Source: Oscillospiraceae bacterium
GTDB taxonomy: Bacteria > Bacillota > Clostridia > Oscillospirales > Ruminococcaceae
Direction of reading: 5' to 3'
NCBI GenBank assembly: GCA_900765125.1
Contig: CAAFQL010000137.1
Span: 1-19,390, forward strand
Length of the DNA: 19,390 nt
Shown: one piece after another, positions 5,480-12,639 of the stretch
How the letters are laid out: each line of letters opens with the position of its first letter
How positions within the stretch are numbered: the first letter of the stretch is position 1
Translations under genes and position numbers: made by a program
The notes under the pieces: model-generated
Told to the model about the DNA's origin: nothing
Database searches by the model: none
The model's input: the letters and a program-made list of their open reading frames with translations, nothing else

Positions 5480-8425
5480 TCAGGCTTCCATAGCAGCTAA
5501 AAGGCTGCGCAGACGGATCTTAGCCGCACCAAGATTGTTTATCTCATCAATTTTCAGCTGTGTGTAAAGCTTGCCCTTTCTCTCAAGAATGCGGCGGACT
5601 TCATCAGTTGTGATAGCATCAATACCGCATCCGAATGATACAAGCTGTATCATCTGCATATCCGGCTGAGTTGTAACATATTCAGCAGCACGATACATTC
5701 TCGAATGATATGTCCACTGATTAAGTGATCTCAGCTCAGGAGTATGTGCAAGAGATGCTACGCTGTCTTCAGTGACAACAGCCATTCCAAGGCTTGCAAT
5801 AAGCTTGTGGATACCGTGGTTTATTTCAGGGTCGATGTGATATGGTCTGCCCGCAAGAACAATGATCGGTTTTCCTTCTGCACGTGCCCTGCTTATAATA
5901 TCCTGTGCTTCTGCGGCAATTCTGGCTCTGTAAGCTTCAAGCTCCGCAAAGCCCTTGTCAAGGGCATTTGCTATTGCCTTCTTAGAAGCATATGCACCAA
6001 AATACTGATGCAGTACATGAACTACGTGTTTTCTTCTGTTAAGGTCAAGAAACGGATATGAGAAGTTCTTTACACTGAGTTTTTCATTATTTGCCATAAG
6101 GAGTTCGGGATAATATGCCACAACAGGACAGTTAAAATGATTATCTGATTCACCCTCATCTATTGTATAACTCATACATGGATAGAATATGAAATCAACG
6201 TCCTGCTCAAGGAGACTTTCTATATGACCATGAGTAAGCTTAGCTGGGTAACAAACCGTATCCGATGGTATGGTACTCTGACCCTTATAATAGGTTTCTC
6301 TGGTGCTTGTTTCCGAAAACTTCACTGCAAAGTTAAGTTCCTTGAAGAACGTAGCCCAAAGCGGCATCTGGTCATAATAATGAAGAGCAAGCGGCAAGCC
6401 TACAGTTGCTATAGGCGCAAAATTTCTGTTTTCGCCGTAAGAGAGTATCATCTCGTATTTTCTGTCATAAAGATTCGGAAGTATATTCTCTGATTTTACT
6501 CCTGCACCACGTTCACAGCGGTTTCCTGAAATGAATCTTCCTCCTCCTGCGAAACGTATTATATTAAGGCTGCAATGAGCGGTACATCCACCGCACTGAG
6601 CTGTCTGTGATGTATATGAAAATTCTTTTAATACCTTTTGGCTGATAAGACCACTCTCACCTGTGCTCTTTTCCTTAGCATAGAGAGCTGCACCAAAAGC
6701 ACCCATAAGCCCCGATATAGCAGGACGTATAACGTCACGCTTCATTTCACGTTCAAAACAGCGCAGTACTGCATCATTGAGGAAAGTCCCACCCTGTACT
6801 ACAATATGTTTGCCAAGGTCATCAGGAGAATTGGCACGTATTACCTTATAGACGGCATTCTTTATAATAGAACCTGAAAGTCCTGCTGAAATATCCGCAA
6901 CAGTTGCACCGTCCTTCTGCGCCTGTTTTACGCTGCTGTTCATGAATACAGTACATCTTGAGCCAAGGTCTACAGGATGCTCTGCAAATAGTCCAAGATT
7001 AGCAAATTCAGCGATGTCGTATCCCAAAGCCATAGCGAATGTCTGAATAAACGAACCACAGCCGGAAGAACAGGCTTCATTAAGCATAATACTGTCGATG
7101 GCACCGTTTTTTATCTTAAAGCACTTGATGTCCTGTCCGCCAATATCCATGATAAAGTCAACCTCAGGACAGAAAAATGACGCCGCCTTGAAATGGGCAA
7201 CTGTTTCAACGATACCGTGGTCAATGCCGAGACCTGCTTTTAGAAGTTCTTCACCGTAACCTGTAACAGCGCTGCCTGCTATTGTAAGCGTATTGCTTTT
7301 TTCTTTATAGAAATCTCCCAACGCCTCAGTTATGCAATCAAGGGGCTGTCCCTTGTTTGTAGTATAATACTCATATAAAAGGGTATTGTCCTCAGAAAGA
7401 ACGACCATCTTTGTAGTAGTAGAACCTGCATCAATTCCAAGATAAGCTCTGCCATCATAGGTACGAAAATCACCACGCTTTACATCATATGAAGCATGAC
7501 GAGCTTTAAAGCAGGCATATTCATCTTCGTAGGCAAAAAGCGGAGGATCTGAGGTAACCGTATTTTCACTTACGGCATTCATTATCTTATCTATGATCTC
7601 ATCTATCGTATAAGATTCTTTCTGCTTCATGGCAGACAATGCGCAGCCATATGCTACAAATGTTCGTCCATCCTCCGGAAACACTGCATTGCCCGCTTCA
7701 AGGTGAAGGGTTTCAATGAAAGCTGTACGCAGTCCTTCAAGAAATGACAAAGGTCCGCCTAAAAACAGAACCTTACCCTCTATTTTTCTGCCCTGTGCAA
7801 GACCTGATACTGTCTGATCTACTACTGCCTGAAAAATACTTGCTGCAATATCTTCTCTTCTTGCACCCTGATTTAAGAGCGGCTGAATATCGGATTTTGC
7901 AAAAACTCCGCATCTGGAGGCAATAGGATATGTTTTTTCCGCACGAAGCGCCATTTCATCAAGCTGATCTGCGGTAACATTCAGAAGAGTTGCCATCTGA
8001 TCTATAAATGCACCTGTACCACCAGCACAGGTACCGTTCATTCTCTGCTCTGTGCCGCCTGTCAGGAATATTATCTTAGCGTCCTCGCCGCCGAGCTCTA
8101 TAACGGCATCAGCATCAGAATAACGCTGATTTACTGCCACAAACGCAGCATGGACTTCCTGCACAAATGGCAGATGTGCAGAATTTGCGAGTCCCAGTCC
8201 TGCTGAACCTGTTATACATATAGGAAATGTGTCCTCCGGATACATTCCTGCAATCTGTTTAAGTTGACTTGCCACTGCTTCTTTTACTTTTGAAAAATGT
8301 CTCTGATAGTTTGAATATACCACCTGATTATTTTTGTCAAGAATAACTGTTTTTACCGTAGTTGAGCCAACATCTATGCCGAGTGCAAACTCAGCTTTAT
8401 GCAAATTTGTTCTGGAAATATTCAT
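5480..8425 (-). CDS. Acyl-CoA dehydratase activase: two fused BcrAD/BadFG ATPase domains plus DUF2229-like domain
   Basis: A 981-residue cytoplasmic protein. Domain 1 (about 13-270) and domain 2 (about 327-585) are both ASKHA ATPases: phosphate-1 motifs GIDVGSTTVK (16-25) and GIDAGSTTTK (330-339), ELGGEDAKI and DIGGQDIK. Each has the two cluster cysteines of HgdC-type activases: C133 (TCAGGTG) and C172 (SRCGVF), then C452 (ACSSGCG) and C491 (SRCTVF). A single chain can therefore supply the four ligands that normally need a homodimer. A Cys cluster follows (C611, C614, C618, C637). From about 660 comes a dehydratase-like region with CYPAKL (C725), YPCMSY (C750) and FGCGID (C933). It uses ATP hydrolysis to lower the redox potential of an electron passed to a dehydratase or reductase partner, presumably the next gene. 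The substrate is unknown. AAAGGAA lies 14 bases before the ATG, longer than ideal. Confidence 0.85.
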   Translation of the reverse strand: MNISRTNLHKAEFALGIDVGSTTVKTVILDKNNQVVYSNYQRHFSKVKEAVASQLKQIAGMYPEDTFPICITGSAGLGLANSAHLPFVQEVHAAFVAVNQRYSDADAVIELGGEDAKIIFLTGGTEQRMNGTCAGGTGAFIDQMATLLNVTADQLDEMALRAEKTYPIASRCGVFAKSDIQPLLNQGARREDIAASIFQAVVDQTVSGLAQGRKIEGKVLFLGGPLSFLEGLRTAFIETLHLEAGNAVFPEDGRTFVAYGCALSAMKQKESYTIDEIIDKIMNAVSENTVTSDPPLFAYEDEYACFKARHASYDVKRGDFRTYDGRAYLGIDAGSTTTKMVVLSEDNTLLYEYYTTNKGQPLDCITEALGDFYKEKSNTLTIAGSAVTGYGEELLKAGLGIDHGIVETVAHFKAASFFCPEVDFIMDIGGQDIKCFKIKNGAIDSIMLNEACSSGCGSFIQTFAMALGYDIAEFANLGLFAEHPVDLGSRCTVFMNSSVKQAQKDGATVADISAGLSGSIIKNAVYKVIRANSPDDLGKHIVVQGGTFLNDAVLRCFEREMKRDVIRPAISGLMGAFGAALYAKEKSTGESGLISQKVLKEFSYTSQTAQCGGCTAHCSLNIIRFAGGGRFISGNRCERGAGVKSENILPNLYDRKYEMILSYGENRNFAPIATVGLPLALHYYDQMPLWATFFKELNFAVKFSETSTRETYYKGQSTIPSDTVCYPAKLTHGHIESLLEQDVDFIFYPCMSYTIDEGESDNHFNCPVVAYYPELLMANNEKLSVKNFSYPFLDLNRRKHVVHVLHQYFGAYASKKAIANALDKGFAELEAYRARIAAEAQDIISRARAEGKPIIVLAGRPYHIDPEINHGIHKLIASLGMAVVTEDSVASLAHTPELRSLNQWTYHSRMYRAAEYVTTQPDMQMIQLVSFGCGIDAITTDEVRRILERKGKLYTQLKIDEINNLGAAKIRLRSLLAAMEA

Positions 8426-8477
8426 AAAAAAAGGCTATTCCTTTCATATGTCGCTATATTGGATTTATATAATTACA

Positions 8478-8483
8478 TTATAC
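8478..8483 (-). promoter_or_regulatory. Candidate -10 box for the activase/dehydratase operon
   Basis: Reading on the minus strand, a perfect TATAAT lies 53-58 bases before the activase ATG. No good -35 is seen at the right distance (TTTCTT is the nearest at 17 bases), so only the -10 is supported. Confidence 0.35.
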
Positions 8484-8537
8484 TACATTTATGAAAAAAA
8501 AGAAAGACTGTTTTTCGACTTTTTTCAAGAAAAGTTT

Positions 8538-8566
8538 TGCCAAAAAAGTTGAGATACTTTATAATG
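8538..8566 (+). promoter_or_regulatory. Sigma-A-like promoter upstream of spoVAD
   Basis: TTGCCA (8538-8543), a 17-base spacer, then TATAAT (8561-8566); only one base differs from consensus. It would give a leader of about 85 bases. spoVA operons are normally transcribed in the forespore by sigma-G. A loose sigma-G-like pair (AAATAA at 8600-8605, 17 bases, CATAGAA at 8623-8629) lies closer to the gene and may be the real sporulation promoter. Confidence 0.45.
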
Positions 8567-8656
8567 TTTACAAAGAGCCACATATTTCCGTAAATAATAA
8601 AATAATTTTCGCAAAAAGTAATCATAGAAATTAAATTTTTAAAGGAGTGAACTCAT

Positions 8657-9676
8657 ATGGTAAAGGCTCTAGGCAGAGGAATATTTAAAATGGAACATTC
8701 TGTCAATATTGCGTCCTACGCTGCTGTAGCAGGCAAGAAAGAGGGAGACGGACCTATGGGCAAATGCTTTGACCGTGTGGAAACAGACAGCCACTTCGGT
8801 CAAAAAACATGGGAACAGGCTGAAAGCCGTATGCAACAGGAGACAATTTATCATGCTCTGGAAAAGGCTTCTGTCAGCCCTGATGATATAGATATTATAC
8901 TGGCAGGCGATCTTATAAATCAGTGTACGTCAAGTACGTACAGCCTGCGTCCATTTGGTGTACCGTTCTTAGGACTTTTCGGTGCTTGCTCCACTATGGC
9001 TGAGGGCCTTATAACAGGCTCATTGATACTAAGCTCAGGTGCTGGAAAACGCTGCGTCGCCGCTACATCATCACACTTCTCCACAGCAGAGAGACAATTC
9101 CGATTTCCGCTTTCATATGGTGGTCAAAGACCCCCTACAGCTCAGTGGACTTGTACAGCATCGGGAGCGGTGGTACTGGATACAGAGACAAAAGGCACAC
9201 CTAAGATCATTGGTGCGTGCATTGGAAAAATAACTGATCTGGGTGTTACAGATGCAAACAACATGGGAGCTGCTATGGCACCGGCAGCAGCTGATACTCT
9301 TACAAGATGGTTTAAGGGTACGGGGACATCTCCTGAAAATTACAATGCTATCGTAACAGGTGATCTTGGTGAAATAGGCGGTAAGCTGCTTTCAAAACTT
9401 ATGATGAAACAAGGTTATGAGATATATCCATGCTACCACGACTGTGGTGCTATGATGTTTGACGCTGAAACTCAGGATACTCATGCAGGCGGTTCAGGCT
9501 GCGGCTGCGGAGGAAGTCTTTTATGCGGTCATTTTCTTCCGCTTGTCAAGAGTGGAAATATAAAACGTATGCTTTTCATGGCGACCGGTGCTCTTATGTC
9601 GCCTATGCTGGTTCAGCAAGGTGAAAGCATTCCGTCCATCGCTCATCTTGTAGAAATAGTATCCGGAAAGGAGTAA
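8657..9676 (+). CDS. spoVAD: Stage V sporulation protein AD
   Basis: A 339-residue thiolase-fold protein of normal family length. Family landmarks are KEGDGPMGKCFDRVETDSHFG (by key residues, 28-48), DIILAGDLINQCTSSTYSLR, GLFGACSTMAEGL with Cys111 at the thiolase nucleophile position, SSHFSTAERQFRFPLSYGGQRPPTAQWT and GDLGEIGGKLL. SpoVAD sits at the forespore inner membrane, binds dipicolinic acid and helps load it into the spore through the SpoVA channel. AAGGAG at 8642-8647 lies nine bases before the chosen ATG. It leads an operon with spoVAE (6-bp gap) and spoVAC. Having D first and C last is unlike the usual C-D-E order. Confidence 0.95.
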   Translation: MVKALGRGIFKMEHSVNIASYAAVAGKKEGDGPMGKCFDRVETDSHFGQKTWEQAESRMQQETIYHALEKASVSPDDIDIILAGDLINQCTSSTYSLRPFGVPFLGLFGACSTMAEGLITGSLILSSGAGKRCVAATSSHFSTAERQFRFPLSYGGQRPPTAQWTCTASGAVVLDTETKGTPKIIGACIGKITDLGVTDANNMGAAMAPAAADTLTRWFKGTGTSPENYNAIVTGDLGEIGGKLLSKLMMKQGYEIYPCYHDCGAMMFDAETQDTHAGGSGCGCGGSLLCGHFLPLVKSGNIKRMLFMATGALMSPMLVQQGESIPSIAHLVEIVSGKE

Positions 9677-9682
9677 GCGTCT

Positions 9683-10039
9683 ATGCTTGAATATTTATGG
9701 GCATTTATAATAGGCGGTGCAATTTGTGCCGTGGGTCAGGTACTCATTGATTTTACTAAACTTACACCTGCACGTATACTAACAGGTTTTGTAGTCGCAG
9801 GCGTACTTTTATCTGCACTTGGACTTTATAAACCTCTTATAGAATTTGCAGGCGGCGGTGCTACAGTTCCCCTTACAGGATTCGGTCATCTTCTTGCTGA
9901 GGGAATACGAAAAGCCGTAGACGAAAAGGGTTGGCTTGGAGTTTTCTCCGGAGGTCTGACAGCTTCATCAGCAGGTATTACAGCAGCCATGCTTTTTGGT
10001 CTGGCAGCAGCAGCTATATTTAAACCAAAAGATAAATAA
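9683..10039 (+). CDS. spoVAE: Stage V sporulation protein AE (SpoVAEb type)
   Basis: A 118-residue integral membrane protein with about four hydrophobic segments and the family pattern AFIIGGAICAVGQVLIDFTKLTPARIL, FAGGGATVPLTGFGHLLAEG and GLTASSAGITAAMLFG, ending in the typical FKPK. With SpoVAC it forms the membrane part of the dipicolinate channel. Its ribosome site (AAAGGAG) overlaps the last codons of spoVAD. It is homologous to the next gene, which is longer and carries the SpoVAC-specific N-terminus. Confidence 0.92.
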   Translation: MLEYLWAFIIGGAICAVGQVLIDFTKLTPARILTGFVVAGVLLSALGLYKPLIEFAGGGATVPLTGFGHLLAEGIRKAVDEKGWLGVFSGGLTASSAGITAAMLFGLAAAAIFKPKDK

Positions 10040-10052
10040 AAGGAGTACTGAC

Positions 10053-10502
10053 ATGGAAATAACACCGGAACTTTATAAGGATATGACTGAAGGGTCTGCT
10101 CCTAAATCAAAAAGCTATGTCAATATACCTCTTGCATTTCTAATAGGCGGAGGTATTTGTCTGATAGGTGAGATCCTTTTGAATTTATTCGAATATTTCG
10201 GATTGGAACAGGAGGCAGCAGGCTCTTGGACATCAGTGATACTTGTATTTTCAAGTGCATTGCTTACTGGTCTTGGATGGTATGAGAAAATAGCAAAACA
10301 CGCAGGCGCAGGAACACTTGTACCTATAACAGGTTTTGCAAACGGAGTTACAGCACCTGCAATTGAAGCACGAACAGAAGGCTGGATACTTGGTGTAGGT
10401 GCTAAAATATTCACCATTGCAGGTCCTGTCATACTGTATGGTACAGCGGCATCTGTTGTTTATGGAATATGTTTGCAAATATTCAAATGTTTTATGGGAT
10501 AG
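10053..10502 (+). CDS. spoVAC: Stage V sporulation protein AC
   Basis: A 149-residue membrane protein. A soluble N-terminus (1-27) leads into segments containing AFLIGGGICLIGEILLN, SSALLTGLGWYEKIAKHAGAGTLVPITGFANGVTAPAIEARTEGWILGVG (key residues only) and TIAGPVILYGTAASVVYGI, a close match to SpoVAC. SpoVAC is a mechanosensitive-channel-like part of the dipicolinate transporter. The ATG at 10053 follows AAAAGGAGT by nine bases; the frame open upstream to 9996 lies within spoVAE and is not used. It is the last gene of the operon and is followed by a strong terminator. Confidence 0.93.
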   Translation: MEITPELYKDMTEGSAPKSKSYVNIPLAFLIGGGICLIGEILLNLFEYFGLEQEAAGSWTSVILVFSSALLTGLGWYEKIAKHAGAGTLVPITGFANGVTAPAIEARTEGWILGVGAKIFTIAGPVILYGTAASVVYGICLQIFKCFMG

Positions 10503-10532
10503 CAAAAATCAAAAATATAAAAGTCTTTTTTT

Positions 10533-10573
10533 AAATAAGCTGTTGCAATATTTAAATTTGCAACAGCTTATTT
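10533..10573 (+). terminator. Rho-independent terminator of the spoVA operon
   Basis: A 16-bp perfect stem (10533-10548 with 10558-10573; core AATAAGCTGTTGCAA) with a 9-base loop, running into a T-rich stretch. Confidence 0.92.
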
Positions 10574-10760
10574 TTATTGCCAATTTTTTTATTTATGTTA
10601 CTTTCATACAAATATATAGTTATATTTCACAAATCATCCGTTGTTTTATTGTGAATGACGCCAAACTTGTACATATCATTTCCTTTTTTTGCAACATTTT
10701 GTGCTGCTCAATTGTATATAGAGTAAAAGGGCTTTTAAAGCTTAAAAGGGAGGAATTATT

Positions 10761-12473
10761 ATGAAAAAAAATTTATTTAAGAAGAGATTGGCGATAGCAA
10801 TGGCATCTATCATAGGAACAGTAGCTATAACTACATCATCTGCTTTGCCATCTAATGCATTAGGAACAGATTCAAGTAATCTAACACTTGACGAAAATGC
10901 AGCTGTAAATGTTAGTGTTGACATTTCTAATGAACCGGTAACTACTACAGTAACTGGGACGTCAGATGGCATAATGTGCAAGACAAGCGAAATAACTCTT
11001 GAAGCCGGAAAGCGTATGAATATAGGACTTTACTTTGAAAATGGCCATATATTTCAGGGAATACTGCCTACATTCAGCGTAGATGATCCCAGCATTGCAA
11101 TCGCACAAAATTCTGATACACCTTGGGAATTCTATGTGATCGGCATTTCTGAGGGCGAAACTGTTATCACAATAAAGGAGTCAATAAACAACTCCGAAAC
11201 CAAATTGAAAGTAAAAGTCACAGGACAGACACCAGAGGATCTCGGCACTGATGATATGCGTATTACGATTGATTCTATGCCTTCAAAACTTGAGTATGCT
11301 GTAGGCGAAGAGCTTGACCTTACCGGCGGTGTATTCTCTATTGAGTATGATAATTACGATGGAACACCACAAAAAATGGCAGATCAGCTTTCAATGACTG
11401 ACACAATCAGCAAAAGCTATATAGACGCATCTTCCTTTGACAGTTCACAACCGGGAACATACCCGATAATTATATCAGCAAGCCGTCCGATCTATGGAAG
11501 TTGGGACGTATATGTATTGTACGTTACAGTATCCGATCCATCAAAAACAACTGATGTTACCTCTGATATTCTTAACGAAACCACAACTACTACAGTTCCA
11601 ACTGCCAACATTGATCCACCCATTGGCTACACAACTACAACAGTCCCCCCAGGTGAAGCACTAAAGTGCAGTGAATATGAGATAAATATTAAAGCCGGAG
11701 AGCGTTGGCACGCTGGTCTTTACTTTGGAAACGGCGATCCATTTGACGGAGCTATTGCTGATTTTGATATAGATGATCCAAACATTGCCGTTGTACAGAC
11801 ATCAGATGTACCCCATGAATTCTATGTTGTTGGTATTTCTGAAGGCAGAACCGGCATCACTATCATTGATCCGATACATAAGTATAGAACCAGAATGTAC
11901 GTAAATGTAACAGGAGAGACTCCGGAAGACATGGGCTCTGGTATGCGTATTACAATTGATTCTATGCCTTCCAAGCTTGAATATGCTAGATTGGAAGATA
12001 TCGACCTTACAGGCGGCGTATTATCAATAGAATTCGACAACGCAGATAATGAAACTGTTAAAATGGAAGATAAGCTTTCTATGACTGACGCAAAAAGTGA
12101 TATGTATATAGATACATCTGCTTTTAATCCTTTCCTTCCCGGAACATATCCGATCATTATATCTGTAAACAATCCGATCTATGGATGCTGGGACGTATGT
12201 GTATTCTATGCTACAGTAAGTAATCCCCCTCAGCCTGTTAAAGGTGATATTAATGGTGACGGAACAATAGGCATCGACGATGCAACACTTGTTCTTAGAA
12301 TATACGCTAATAGCTGTGCAGGTATTGATATGCAGAATGAAGAAAATGATACTGTATATGCAGATATAAACGGCGATGGTGATGTAGATATAACTGACGC
12401 TACCTGTATACTTAATTATTATGCACATAATATGGCAGGTCTACCATGCACATGGGAGGATATTACCAATTAA
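10761..12473 (+). CDS. Secreted dockerin protein with two tandem Ig-like repeat units, no catalytic domain seen
   Basis: A 570-residue exported protein. The signal peptide is KKNLFKKR followed by a hydrophobic stretch to about residue 34. Two homologous units follow, at about 71-258 and 301-487. Each has a BIG2-like part (TSEITLEAGKRMNIGLYFENG / SEYEINIKAGERWHAGLYFGNG, then the EFYVIGISEG / EFYVVGISEG pair) and a Big_3-like part (MRITIDSMPSKLEYA, DLTGGV, LSMTD, PGTYPIIIS, PIYG.WDV). A Thr/Pro linker (about 260-298) joins them. The C-terminus (about 494-557) is a type I dockerin with two calcium loops: D496-N498-D500 to D507, and D535-N537-D539-D541 to D546. It should dock onto a scaffoldin cohesin at the cell surface. 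No glycosidase, esterase or protease motif is visible, so a binding or spacing role is inferred. AGGGAGGA lies seven bases before the ATG. It is a single gene with terminators on both sides. Confidence 0.85.
   Translation: MKKNLFKKRLAIAMASIIGTVAITTSSALPSNALGTDSSNLTLDENAAVNVSVDISNEPVTTTVTGTSDGIMCKTSEITLEAGKRMNIGLYFENGHIFQGILPTFSVDDPSIAIAQNSDTPWEFYVIGISEGETVITIKESINNSETKLKVKVTGQTPEDLGTDDMRITIDSMPSKLEYAVGEELDLTGGVFSIEYDNYDGTPQKMADQLSMTDTISKSYIDASSFDSSQPGTYPIIISASRPIYGSWDVYVLYVTVSDPSKTTDVTSDILNETTTTTVPTANIDPPIGYTTTTVPPGEALKCSEYEINIKAGERWHAGLYFGNGDPFDGAIADFDIDDPNIAVVQTSDVPHEFYVVGISEGRTGITIIDPIHKYRTRMYVNVTGETPEDMGSGMRITIDSMPSKLEYARLEDIDLTGGVLSIEFDNADNETVKMEDKLSMTDAKSDMYIDTSAFNPFLPGTYPIIISVNNPIYGCWDVCVFYATVSNPPQPVKGDINGDGTIGIDDATLVLRIYANSCAGIDMQNEENDTVYADINGDGDVDITDATCILNYYAHNMAGLPCTWEDITN
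10971..11534 (+). repeat. Ig-like repeat unit A of the dockerin protein
   Basis: Codes for residues 71-258. It is homologous to unit B (11661-12221); about half the residues are identical by eye. The longest near-identical DNA block is 11256-11300 against 11943-11987, 45 bases with four differences, all at third codon positions. Confidence 0.85.
11661..12221 (+). repeat. Ig-like repeat unit B of the dockerin protein
   Basis: Codes for residues 301-487, the second copy of the unit at 10971-11534. It carries two extra cysteines (C476, C480) near its end that unit A lacks. Confidence 0.85.
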
Positions 12474-12504
12474 AATAATTATTTATACTCTCCTTTTATT
12501 ATTC

Positions 12505-12540
12505 TCAAAAGCCGCTGCATATTAATGCAGCGGCTTTTGA
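12505..12540. terminator. Rho-independent terminator between the dockerin gene and cellobiose phosphorylase
   Basis: TCAAAAGCCGCTGCAT (12505-12520) and its exact complement (12525-12540) with a 4-base loop. T and A runs flank it on both strands, so it can end transcription from both convergent genes. Confidence 0.9.
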
Positions 12541-12572
12541 AATTTTAGAATAATTTTTATCTTGTTATACAT

Positions 12573-12605
12573 ATAGGCTGCCGCAAATCACTTACGGCAA
12601 CCTAT
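12573..12605. terminator. Second hairpin before the 3' end of the GH94 gene
   Basis: An 11-bp stem (12573-12583 with 12595-12605) and an 11-base loop. One pair is C-A on the plus strand but U-G on the minus strand, so it is fully paired only in the GH94 transcript. A T run follows it on the plus strand. It may be an accessory terminator or a 3'-end stabiliser for the GH94 mRNA. Confidence 0.55.
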
Positions 12606-12639
12606 TTTTTATTTATTAAATTTAAAGTTTTCTAAAGCC

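Noticed and set aside
10626..10655. Inverted repeat TTCACAA / TTGTGAA before the dockerin gene
   Set aside because: Only seven-base arms with a 16-base gap in AT-rich DNA; expected by chance and not tied to a clear promoter.
10689..10722. Possible promoter TTGCAA...TATATA before the dockerin gene
   Set aside because: The spacer is 20 bases and the -10 box is imperfect; no confident promoter could be chosen in this gap.
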